Source: Nonomuraea wenchangensis
GTDB lineage: Bacteria; Actinomycetota; Actinomycetes; Streptosporangiales; Streptosporangiaceae
NCBI RefSeq assembly: GCF_900111685.1
Contig: NZ_FOHX01000003.1
Location: 124,001 to 188,000 of the forward strand
DNA: 64,000 bases
Direction: 5' to 3'
Shown: piece by piece, positions 30,841-37,750 of the stretch
Layout of the letters: every line of letters starts with the position of its first letter
How positions within the stretch are numbered: the stretch's first letter is position 1
Position numbers and translations under genes: made by a program
The notes under the pieces: model-generated
Database searches by the model: none
Told to the model about the DNA's origin: nothing
What the model saw: the letters and a program-made list of their open reading frames with translations, nothing else

Positions 30841-31617
30841 CTAGTCCGGGATGGGGAATGAGTACAGCCACTCAAACCTGCTGGCCGCGTGCACGCCCTT
30901 GGCGTACTCGACCACGTAACCTTCGGCGGTCTTGATCCATCGCGTGAGTTCCACTACGGGCTCGCCCGGCGGTAGGCGCAGTACGTCCACCTCGTCAGTC
31001 GTTGGCATCCGTGCCTTTAGCTTCTCGTCCACGTCCTGCGGCGCCAGCCCGAGATCGGTGAGGATGGCGAAGCTTCCTCCTCTGCCGGCCATGCCGGGGC
31101 GGTCGTCCATGATGGGAGTGTCGCGCACTTCCTCAGGCCGGTAGTAGCTCACCATCGTGTGCGTGGGGAGCCCGTCACGGAAGACGGTGCGCGAACGTTC
31201 CACGACAAGGGACGCGATCGGAACCCCGAGGGCCACCGCGACGTCCTCTTCCGCGGGGACGATCTCAACCTCTTGGGCCTGTGTTCCCTGTTGCTCTTTC
31301 TCTCGGCCGTCGTCCTCGCCGTGGGCGCGCACGCGCGTCTCTTGCCACTTGCTCCGGGCGTACCGGTCCGGCCCCAGGGTTCTGATGGGGTGCGACTCGC
31401 GTACGTACGCGCCGGAGCCGTAGCGGGTCACGATCGCGCCTTCGGTGCGGAGGATGTTGATCGCCTTCGCGGCGGTGTTGCGGCTGACGCCGTACTGCTT
31501 GGCGAGGTCGCGCACGGGTGGTAGCTGCGCGCCGGGCTGGTATCGGCCGTCGGCGATGGCCGCGCGGAGTTCTGCGGCGATGCGGTTGGCGGGCCCGGTC
31601 TGGGGCTCTGGACTCAT
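30841..31617 (-). CDS. GntR regulator with UTRA ligand-binding domain (KorSA/TraR-like)
   Basis: 258 residues. The winged helix is at about residues 8-75 (GPANRIAAELRAAIADGRYQPGAQL, then KQYGVSRNTAAKAINILRTEGAIVTRYGSGAYV). A UTRA-type domain follows from about 110, with the typical VVERSRTVFRDGLPTHTMVSYYRPEE and a closing EYVVEYAKGVHA-like strand. Such proteins repress transfer and excision functions in actinomycete integrative elements. ATG 31617 is chosen because it lies just downstream of palindromic sites; an upstream in-frame extension has no ribosome site. The palindromes at 31633-31723 lie between this gene and the divergent excisionase-like gene, so it probably controls both. Confidence 0.88.
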   Translation of the reverse strand: MSPEPQTGPANRIAAELRAAIADGRYQPGAQLPPVRDLAKQYGVSRNTAAKAINILRTEGAIVTRYGSGAYVRESHPIRTLGPDRYARSKWQETRVRAHGEDDGREKEQQGTQAQEVEIVPAEEDVAVALGVPIASLVVERSRTVFRDGLPTHTMVSYYRPEEVRDTPIMDDRPGMAGRGGSFAILTDLGLAPQDVDEKLKARMPTTDEVDVLRLPPGEPVVELTRWIKTAEGYVVEYAKGVHAASRFEWLYSFPIPD

Positions 31618-31632
31618 GCGCTCACGATAACA

Positions 31633-31723
31633 AATTGTCCTACGACAATTCCAAGATCCTTTTTCTGTGCGCCTTGACACGCTCCAAAGCGTCGTACGAC
31701 AGTTAGGGAAAGCGTCGTACGAT
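31633..31723. promoter_or_regulatory. Operator region between GntR and the excisionase-like gene
   Basis: Three related palindromic sites: aattgtcctacgacaatt (31633-31650, 7-bp perfect arms), gtcgtacgac (31691-31700, fully palindromic) and gtcgtacgat (31714-31723). The last two are 23 bp apart, about two helical turns. A TTGACA hexamer at 31674-31679 suggests a rightward promoter. The sites fit repression of the rightward transfer operon and autoregulation by the GntR protein. Confidence 0.72.
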
Positions 31724-31787
31724 GCTTTTCCCGGACTTCCCCGGGGATTCCGCCCAACGTGACCAAATGTCCGTTCTGGAGGTTGCC

Positions 31788-32093
31788 TTGACCACCACGC
31801 AAAGCGGTCGGTCACACACCCGCACCTGGATGAAGTCCGCCGAAGCCGCCGCAGCGTGCAACGTCACAGCCGAGACGGTCATCGAGTGGGCGAAAGCCGG
31901 CCAGTTGAACGCGACCCGGACGCCAGGTGGCCACTACCGGTTCGACTCCGCCGAGGTCCACGCGCTCCTACAGGCGCGGCAGGCAGAGCAGGAAGACGCG
32001 ACGCCCGCGAACACGAAGAAGGCGGCCCCCATCGTCCAAGACCGAGGCCGCCTCTCTTGCCCCACTGATCGAGTCAAGGGAGCAACCCCATGA
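31788..32093 (+). CDS. MerR/excisionase-type helix-turn-helix protein
   Basis: The 101-residue product has a short winged-helix domain at about residues 15-65: TWMKSAEAAAACNVTAETVIEWAKAGQLNATRTPGGHYRFDSAEV. This is the fold of excisionases and element-encoded MerR-like activators, with the tell-tale R-T-P-G-G-H-x-R-F wing. TTG 31788 is preceded by GGAGG at a spacing of 5 nt, much better than any upstream start. It is the first gene of a rightward chain of overlapping genes and is likely repressed through the sites at 31691-31723. A recombination directionality factor or an operon activator are both plausible. Confidence 0.75.
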   Translation: MTTTQSGRSHTRTWMKSAEAAAACNVTAETVIEWAKAGQLNATRTPGGHYRFDSAEVHALLQARQAEQEDATPANTKKAAPIVQDRGRLSCPTDRVKGATP

Positions 32094-32281
32094 TGACACA
32101 CGCCGCCGCCGTGTTCTCGGAGGACGAGCGGCGCCAGATCGCCGCGATGGTCGCCGAATGGGACCGCCGAGCACAGTCGCTGATCGCGAACGCGGCCGAG
32201 GTGCGCGCCATCGCCGGCCTCTCCGCTACGCCCGCCGGTGTCGCGGACCTGTCCCTGTATCGGGCGCGGAGGTCGCGATGA
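32090..32281 (+). CDS. Small helical protein of the transfer operon
   Basis: The 63-residue product begins with tandem ATG codons (32090, 32093), overlapping the previous stop, with GGGAG upstream. It is mostly one or two amphipathic helices (EDERRQIAAMVAEWDRRAQSLIANAAEVRAI). No known family. It is tightly coupled to both neighbours by ATGA overlaps, which supports a real gene despite its size. Confidence 0.6.
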   Translation: MMTHAAAVFSEDERRQIAAMVAEWDRRAQSLIANAAEVRAIAGLSATPAGVADLSLYRARRSR

Positions 32282-32421
32282 CCCCCGCCGAGATGCAGGC
32301 CCGTACCGCCGACCTGTACGCGCGGATGAGGACCCCGGCCAAGCCCCTTGCTCACCCGATCGACCGGGGCGGCTGCACCAACCCCCGCTGCACGTCCTGC
32401 CCGAAGGAGTCGCAGCGATGA
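32278..32421 (+). CDS. Very small protein with a C-terminal Cys cluster
   Basis: The 47-residue product starts at ATG 32278 and stops at 32421, both ends overlapping neighbours by ATGA. The N-terminal half is helical (EMQARTADLYARMRTP); the C-terminal half contains GGCTNPRCTSCP, a three-cysteine cluster that could bind a metal. The strict coupling to both neighbours is the main evidence that it is translated. Confidence 0.6.
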   Translation: MTPAEMQARTADLYARMRTPAKPLAHPIDRGGCTNPRCTSCPKESQR

Positions 32422-32879
32422 CGATCGACCCGTTCACCACCCCGGCCGAGGCCCAGTGTGAGGGTTTGGCCCGGCAGGCGCGCGACTTCTTCGCGCTCGC
32501 CATGACGCCCACGGACCTCGTCGGCCACGAGTACGGACAGAACTACCGGCTCACCTACGAAAACGGCGTACAGGCGGTGCGGGACGCGCTGGTCGGCCAG
32601 GGCCACGCGACGCTCGCGGTCAACGCCAACCTGGACCGGATCGCCACCGCGCTGGAGACTCTCGCAGCCGCTCCGTCTGCGATCGCGGAGATCAGCCGCC
32701 GGATCGACCACTTGACGGCCACGCTCGACCAGGGTGTCGAGTTCGCCGACTCGGCCGCGGCTGCAGCCGACGCTACGGCCTCGGCCGTGCAGGACCTCGC
32801 CGAGTTCGCGAACCGTCCGCGCTGGTGGCAGTGGCGACGGCGGCGCAGCGTGTCCGCCATCGACGAGGCGAACGCCTGA
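32418..32879 (+). CDS. Hypothetical helical protein of the transfer operon
   Basis: The 153-residue product has no membrane segment. A central coiled-coil-like stretch (about residues 60-125, ETLAAAPSAIAEISRRIDHLTATLDQG and following Ala-rich repeats) is followed by a strongly basic tail, PRWWQWRRRRS. ATG 32418 overlaps the previous stop. A perfect 12-bp-stem terminator lies 6 bp after the gene, so the small-gene chain ends here. Function unknown. Confidence 0.6.
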   Translation: MTIDPFTTPAEAQCEGLARQARDFFALAMTPTDLVGHEYGQNYRLTYENGVQAVRDALVGQGHATLAVNANLDRIATALETLAAAPSAIAEISRRIDHLTATLDQGVEFADSAAAAADATASAVQDLAEFANRPRWWQWRRRRSVSAIDEANA

Positions 32880-32884
32880 TGACC

Positions 32885-32930
32885 AGGGCCCGGCCGTCCA
32901 GCACCCTCCCCGCCACGGCGGCCGGGCCCT
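32885..32930 (+). terminator. Intrinsic terminator after the small-gene chain
   Basis: agggcccggccg (32885-32896) and cggccgggccct (32919-32930) are perfect complements with a 22-nt loop. It may act as an attenuator, since the transfer genes continue in the same direction. Confidence 0.7.
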
Positions 32931-32973
32931 CCCCTCTACTCCCCAGCCAACCGAACCGTTGATCGGACTCGAT

Positions 32974-33213
32974 ATGGAACCGCCCTTCACCAGCCCGCCC
33001 CCGACCGTCCCCGAGGACGTCCGCGGCCGGCTGCTCGCCCTCGCCTCCCAGGGCGTCACCACCGAGGACGCCGCCGCCCAACTCGGGATCACCGTCCGCG
33101 AGGTCTGGCGGTACCTGGGGCCGATGCGCGACGCCGGAGACATCCACCTGGCACGAGCCACGGACGGGCCCGGCGTCGAGTGGCGGACGAACGAGAACCA
33201 CAGGAGCGCGTGA
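32974..33213 (+). CDS. Small helix-turn-helix protein
   Basis: The 79-residue product has a compact HTH: EDVRGRLLALASQGVTTEDAAAQLGITVREVWRYLGPMRDAG at about residues 14-55, similar to sigma-region-4 or Hin-type helices. A short charged tail follows. The ATG at 32974 has a weak ribosome site. The stop overlaps the start of the next gene (TGATG). A local regulator is plausible. Confidence 0.6.
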   Translation: MEPPFTSPPPTVPEDVRGRLLALASQGVTTEDAAAQLGITVREVWRYLGPMRDAGDIHLARATDGPGVEWRTNENHRSA

Positions 33214-34748
33214 TGGACCTCTCCCTGTACTGGCCTCCGCCCGCCTGGGCCGTGTGGACGATCGCCGGAGTCGTCTCCGTCGTCGTCACCTGGTTCACGG
33301 TCCGGGCAGCCCTCGAAGGCGTCCGCTACGCCGCCCGCTCGCTGCAGGCTTGGCGCCGCAACCGCGCCGCCACCGAGAAGCGGCCCGCCGAGCTCGAAGA
33401 CGTCCTCACCTGGGTCATGGCAGGCATCGCGACGTCGGTGTCCGCGTCCGGTATGTGGAAGTTCGCCGGCGACGTCCTGCAGCTCGACGGGTTCTGGCGC
33501 GTCTTGTTCTTCGCCTTCATCGAAGGCGCGATCGTCATCTCCGCGCTGCGGGCTCGCCGCAGCATGCGCGAGAACTACACCGCCGGCCTCGACGGGATCG
33601 CCGTGTGGGCGCTGGCCGCCCTCACCGCCGTGCTGGCGAGCATCGACGCCAAGAGCGGCGGAGAGATGGTGTTCCGTCTCGCCGCGCCGATGGTCGCAGC
33701 GTGGCTGTGGGAGCGGGGCATGCGGCTGGAGCGGCGCAAGCTGCGTGGCCTGTCCGGCATCAACTGGCGGCTCACCCCGGAGCGGATCCTGGTCCGGCTT
33801 GGGCTGGCCGAGGCGACCGACCGGACCGCGTCCGAGGTCGACGCCCACCGCCGCATCACGCGTGTCGCTCTCGCCGCGAAGAAGGTCCACCTGTTGCGCT
33901 CCGCGAACGCCTCCGCCCGCAGGATCCGCAGAGCGGCGGCGGCGCTCGACAAGCGTCTGGACCAGGCCGTCGAACACACCGGCCTCGCCCGCGACGACCG
34001 CATGAAGTGGGCGCTACTCGACCAGGTCGGCACCCTCGGCGGCGCCGAGCAGTTGTGCAACCTGCTGGAGAACGCGCAGGGCCCGTGGGCGCAGACGGAC
34101 CACCCGCTCGTCACGGGCGCCGCCAAGCACCACGAGGCCGTGCAACTCGCCGAGGCGATGAACGAGTGGAGCGACGCTCTCCGTCAGCAGCGCGACCCCG
34201 AGACGACCGCCGCGATCCACTCCATGGCCGCCTACATCGCCCGCCTCGAAGGGCGCCCCGTCCCCGAATTTCCGACCGCTGGACCGACGACTTCGGTCGC
34301 GCCGGCGGTCGCTTCCCCGGCCTCCGGCGCGACTGAGACGCGACCGGAACTGCGACCGGCGATGCAAGGTTTCGGTGCCCCCCTGACGGTCGTCAATTCG
34401 GTCGCGCCTCCGGTCGTCGACGACGACGAAATCGGCGACCGAACCGGCGACCGTGATGGCGACCAGGACGGCGACCGTGAAAGGCCCGATGAGCAGGACA
34501 ATCGCGAGGCTCGGGAGTGGATTCGCGCAAAGTGCCGTGGCAGAAGCGGCTTCGGGCGCAAGCCATCCAAAGCCGAGGTGGCGAAGAAGTTCGGATTCAG
34601 CGAAACCTGGGCCTTCGACCGCGTCCGAGAAGTGCAGGACCGGATGACGGCCCAGGGCTACACGTTCGAGCCCGACGGGACGGTGATCGCTCCGACAAGA
34701 TCGGTCGCCGACTCGGACGCTTCCGACCGGTCGGAGGTGTCGGTCTGA
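33213..34748 (+). CDS. Membrane-anchored protein with DUF2637-like N-terminus and HTH-like C-terminus
   Basis: 511 residues. About four membrane helices lie in residues 10-165, including WAVWTIAGVVSVVVTWFTV, then GIATSVSASGMWKFAGDVL, VLFFAFIEGAIVISALRARR and GIAVWALAALTAVLASIDAKSGG. This arrangement resembles DUF2637 proteins of actinomycete plasmids and integrative elements. A long charged helical region follows, then a disordered Asp/Arg/Gly stretch (about residues 415-430, repeating GDR/GDQ units) and a C-terminal HTH-like segment (SKAEVAKKFGFSETWAFDRVREVQDRM). It could anchor DNA or transfer machinery to the membrane. ATG 33213 overlaps the previous stop. Confidence 0.65.
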   Translation: MDLSLYWPPPAWAVWTIAGVVSVVVTWFTVRAALEGVRYAARSLQAWRRNRAATEKRPAELEDVLTWVMAGIATSVSASGMWKFAGDVLQLDGFWRVLFFAFIEGAIVISALRARRSMRENYTAGLDGIAVWALAALTAVLASIDAKSGGEMVFRLAAPMVAAWLWERGMRLERRKLRGLSGINWRLTPERILVRLGLAEATDRTASEVDAHRRITRVALAAKKVHLLRSANASARRIRRAAAALDKRLDQAVEHTGLARDDRMKWALLDQVGTLGGAEQLCNLLENAQGPWAQTDHPLVTGAAKHHEAVQLAEAMNEWSDALRQQRDPETTAAIHSMAAYIARLEGRPVPEFPTAGPTTSVAPAVASPASGATETRPELRPAMQGFGAPLTVVNSVAPPVVDDDEIGDRTGDRDGDQDGDRERPDEQDNREAREWIRAKCRGRSGFGRKPSKAEVAKKFGFSETWAFDRVREVQDRMTAQGYTFEPDGTVIAPTRSVADSDASDRSEVSV

Positions 34749-35174
34749 TGGCCCGCCATACGACCTTCGTTCATCGTCCGATCACCTTGTGGTCGCTGGC
34801 CGGGAGCGCACCGCCGATCCCGTCTGCCGCCTCTGCGGTCTACACGCCAGAGGATCCGTTCGCTGTCGAGTTCGCCGTCCCCAGCCGGGACGGCGGCGAG
34901 CCGCACAGTGTGCTGTTCGCCCGCGGGCTCCTCATCGACGGAAGTGGCCGAACCCGTCGGCGACGGAGACGTCCGCGTCGCACCCCACCCCGACAGCGAC
35001 GACTGGGTCCGGCTGGAGTTGCCGATCGACGGGCGGCCGGCCGAGTTCTACGCCGCGAGGTCCGCGATCGACGAGTTCGTGGACGCAACGTGTCTGCTGG
35101 TTCCGTCGGGCCGGGAAGCGGCCGAATTGAATCTCGACGGGATGATCGCCCGGCTGCTGGGGGCGGGCCGATGA
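34748..35174 (+). pseudogene. SsgA/SsgB-like protein (SALP) split by a frameshift
   Basis: The first frame reads MARHTTFVHRPITLWSLAG ... YTPEDPFAVEFAVPS ... VLFARGLLID. The second frame then continues EVAEPVGDGDVRVAPHPDSDDW ... LNLDGMIARLLGAGR. Joined, these follow the SsgA-like protein plan (about 140 residues; family members act in septation and sporulation of actinomycetes). The break is at the GG pair at 34940-34941 (gacggaagtgg); removing one G restores a single frame of the expected length. Without the shift the first frame stays open to 35572. It could be a genuine inactivation, a sequencing error or programmed +1 slippage. The start overlaps the previous stop (TGATG) and the end overlaps an ATG at 35171. 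Confidence 0.75.
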
Positions 35175-35341
35175 AGACGTTTGAGGTGACTGTCCGTGAG
35201 CGGCGTATGGGCCGTCAGAGGCTGTCTAGACGGCCGATGCCCTTTCGCGGAAGCGCCCTACGCGCAGGGGCGCGGCGCGCGGCGCGGGCGGCGCGCGAGG
35301 AGACCGTATCACAAATCACGCAACGTAACCAAGGAGAGTTG

Positions 35342-35572
35342 TTGTCTGCCGCCGATTCGATCGACAAGCGCCGCGCTCATGCGGAGTCCCGGATCGCGTC
35401 CGCGCGCGACCCCTGGACCAAGTTCCTGAAGACGGCCGAGTGGCTGGCATCGGAGCTGAAGCATCAGGCACTCCGCGATCCCGAAGCGGCCCGCAAGAGC
35501 GCCGAGAGCCTGGCTCAGCAGACCCGCAGCTTCGCCGGGAAGCTCAACGAGCAGGCTCGGGAGGCACTGTGA
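35342..35572 (+). CDS. Small helical protein, transfer operon
   Basis: TTG 35342 has AAGGAG at a spacing of 5 nt. The 76-residue product is helical and charged (SAADSIDKRRAHAESRIASARDPWTKFLKTAEWLASELKH, then LAQQTRSFAGKLNEQ), with coiled-coil character. The same frame is open back to an ATG at 35171 that overlaps the SsgA-like stop (ATGA). That extra stretch is a low-complexity Arg/Ala run encoded by an extreme GC repeat at about 35,265-35,300. I therefore prefer the shorter gene and treat 35171-35341 as a possible decayed small gene. Function unknown. Confidence 0.55.
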   Translation: MSAADSIDKRRAHAESRIASARDPWTKFLKTAEWLASELKHQALRDPEAARKSAESLAQQTRSFAGKLNEQAREAL

Positions 35573-36132
35573 TGTTCGAGTTCGTGCCGCCTGCCCCGCT
35601 CGCGAAAGACTCCGCGGCGCCCGACATCCAGAAGCCAGCAGCGCCAGCGGCAACACCGCCCGCGGGGCTGCGCGCTGAGCACCGCGCCGAGGACCGCCGA
35701 CGAGCACCCCGCCGAAGCTGGGTGGAGTGGCTGGAGGACCGGGCAGGCATGAGCGGCCTCGGATCCGCCCAACTCCCCTCCCCTGCGACCGTTCACGCCT
35801 ACCACAAGGCAGGCAACTACGTGCCCGGCGAGGTCGGCGTCCTGGAGTGGACTGCGCGCGTGCACGGCGTGGTCGCGGTCGCCTGGTGCCTCGTGTTCAC
35901 CTGCGTGGCCTGGCTCGGGTCGGGTGCCTACCGGCAGCGGTTCCGCACCCTGTGGAGCAGCGGCGTGCCGGGCGTGTGGCGCACCCAGCTTCCGCCGCTG
36001 GACATCGTGTCGCCGCCGGCCCGGCCGTGGGTGGCGTGGTGGTCCGCGGTCGCCTGGCTCGGGCTCAAGTTCTGGCGCTTCCCCATCTTTCTCGTCTACC
36101 TGGCAGCCGCCGTGCTGCCGATCGTCTTCTGA
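35572..36132 (+). CDS. Membrane protein of the conjugation region
   Basis: In this 186-residue product, a Pro/Ala-rich hydrophilic N-terminus (about 60 residues) is followed by VHGVVAVAWCLVFTCVAWLG and by WVAWWSAVAWLGLKFWRFPIFLVYLAAAVLPIVF, giving two or three membrane helices. ATG 35572 overlaps the previous stop and has GGGAGG at good spacing. Position just before another membrane gene and upstream of TraB suggests a role like the small Spd (plasmid spread) membrane proteins of actinomycete elements. This is inferred from context only. Confidence 0.6.
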   Translation: MFEFVPPAPLAKDSAAPDIQKPAAPAATPPAGLRAEHRAEDRRRAPRRSWVEWLEDRAGMSGLGSAQLPSPATVHAYHKAGNYVPGEVGVLEWTARVHGVVAVAWCLVFTCVAWLGSGAYRQRFRTLWSSGVPGVWRTQLPPLDIVSPPARPWVAWWSAVAWLGLKFWRFPIFLVYLAAAVLPIVF

Positions 36133-36144
36133 AAGGACCCTGCC

Positions 36145-36600
36145 GTGATCTGGCTGTTCGTCATCGGGCCGTTCTGTCTGGCCGCCGGCCTCGTCCTCGC
36201 GCGGTTCCGCCGCAAGGACAAAGGGAAGGGCGAGCCGCGCAAGAAGGTCGCCGTCGTCGCCACGATGCTGATCCTGGTGTTCTCGCTGTGCATGTTCTGG
36301 ACCCCGCTCGCCGGGGCGTGCGTCAACCTGGGCGCGTGGATGGTCGACACCGCCAAGAGCGGCGGCGTCTCCACGGTGTTCGGGTACGCCGTCATCGCCC
36401 TGACCAGCTTCGCGCTCGGGCTCCTGGTCGTTGGAGTCGTCCGGGACATCGCCAAGGACGGCGTGGCCGACCGGCCGACGTTCATCGCCGCCGCGGTGGT
36501 GTGGGCCGTCGCTGCGATCGCGTTCGGGGTGGTGTTCGGCCCGACCGAGTACGACCGCGTCACCGTCGAGGTCATGAAGGCGACGGTGAACACCTGGTGA
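36145..36600 (+). CDS. Spd-like polytopic membrane protein
   Basis: The 151-residue product has four to five hydrophobic helices: IWLFVIGPFCLAAGLVLA, VAVVATMLILVFSLCMFW, VFGYAVIALTSFALGLLVVGVV and FIAAAVVWAVAAIAFGVVFG. Short charged loops separate them. GTG 36145 follows AAGGA. Its stop overlaps the next start (GTGA). Small multispanning proteins next to TraB are the usual plasmid-spread (Spd) candidates in Streptomyces-type conjugation, where they assist intramycelial spread. No direct sequence motif proves this. Confidence 0.6.
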   Translation: MIWLFVIGPFCLAAGLVLARFRRKDKGKGEPRKKVAVVATMLILVFSLCMFWTPLAGACVNLGAWMVDTAKSGGVSTVFGYAVIALTSFALGLLVVGVVRDIAKDGVADRPTFIAAAVVWAVAAIAFGVVFGPTEYDRVTVEVMKATVNTW

Positions 36601-37721
36601 GCGACATGTTCCTGGCGGTGCTCGCCGTCCTCATGGCTCTGGCCGTTTTCGTGCCGTGCGCGTTGTTCGCGTCGGGCAAGTGGCGTCCGGGCCGCGTGGA
36701 GGAGCCGCCGCCCCCCTTGCAGGACGTCCAGGCGATGGACCCGCCGGAGCGCGCGGCGCCGGAACCTCCCTCGTACACCGTCGAGCAGACGTGGACGCGG
36801 AAGACCACGAACGTAGCGATCACCTGGATCCGCAACGGCATCACCAGGGGCAGGCAGGGCGGCGCCGCGAAGGCGCTGCCCGCGAAAATCGAGGAGGGCA
36901 ACGACCTCGACGACGAACCCGACAGCCCGCCTTCCGCAGTGGAGCCGGCAGCGTGGACTGCGGACGTCGATGTGGTCCACACGCCGGCGTCACCGACGTC
37001 GCTGATCCCCCGACTGGTGCGACGGGCGCTGCCGTGGCAGGCCGAGGGAGGCCACGACGACCTTCCACGGCCCGCCGAGAGAGTCGCGGACCATGACGTT
37101 CCCCAGCCCGCCCCGCCGACCTTCGAGTCCGTGCGGGTGGACGACTCTCCCGTCCCGCCACCGGCTGGCATGTCGGCAACGGACCGGCCCGTGATCATCG
37201 ACCCTCACCCTGTCGCCCTCGAAGGAGTGGACATGTCCGACGCCCCTCTCGTCCCGTCCGGAGACGGCTCAGCGGTCCGCCTGGCGCCCGTCAGCCAGTT
37301 GCGGACCGCTCTGGCTACGGGCGGGTTCTCGCGGCTGATGGCGTGGCTGCGCGCCTTCCGTAAGGCCAGCAACAACACCTTGGCGCAGGCTAACGAGATG
37401 CACGCGCAGGCGCTCCTGGTCGCCCGACGCACCCGCAACGCGCACATGCAGGCTCTGCAGGCGTTCCAGGCTGTGCAGTCCGACAAGCTGGACCGCCAGA
37501 TGATCAACCAGACGTGGCAGATGCTGCAGACCACCCAGACGCAGGCGGCAGCCGCGGCCCAGTTGACCCGCGCGACCGCCGCGTTCGTCGTCGCCTCTGG
37601 CGGCCAGCAGCCCGCCGTCGCCGCGGCGGTCAACGCGCTGCAGCGTCACGCCCCCATCGCCGCTGCGATCAAGTCGGCGCATGTCGAGCCGGTCAAGAAC
37701 CTCGACTTCTACCGCCAGTAG
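36597..37721 (+). CDS. Single-span membrane protein with long hydrophilic and coiled-coil regions
   Basis: The 374-residue product has one N-terminal membrane helix (DMFLAVLAVLMALAVFVPCALFASG). A long Pro-rich, disordered linker (about residues 35-220) follows, then an Ala/Gln-rich helical domain (about 240-340; LAQANEMHAQALLVARRTRNAHMQALQAFQAV and TTQTQAAAAAQLTRATAAFVV). This could act as a cytosolic scaffold tethered to the membrane. GTG 36597 overlaps the previous stop; ATG 36606 is the alternative. It directly precedes the TraB/FtsK gene, so an accessory role in DNA transfer is plausible. Confidence 0.55.
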   Translation: MSDMFLAVLAVLMALAVFVPCALFASGKWRPGRVEEPPPPLQDVQAMDPPERAAPEPPSYTVEQTWTRKTTNVAITWIRNGITRGRQGGAAKALPAKIEEGNDLDDEPDSPPSAVEPAAWTADVDVVHTPASPTSLIPRLVRRALPWQAEGGHDDLPRPAERVADHDVPQPAPPTFESVRVDDSPVPPPAGMSATDRPVIIDPHPVALEGVDMSDAPLVPSGDGSAVRLAPVSQLRTALATGGFSRLMAWLRAFRKASNNTLAQANEMHAQALLVARRTRNAHMQALQAFQAVQSDKLDRQMINQTWQMLQTTQTQAAAAAQLTRATAAFVVASGGQQPAVAAAVNALQRHAPIAAAIKSAHVEPVKNLDFYRQ

Positions 37722-37750
37722 CCCCTCTCATCCGCGTTTGGAGTAGCGCC

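Noticed and set aside
35171..35341. N-terminal extension of the small gene at 35342 from an ATG overlapping the SsgA-like stop
   Set aside because: Sequence is Arg/Ala low-complexity from an extreme GC repeat, and a good ribosome site with TTG lies downstream; kept only as a possible decayed gene.
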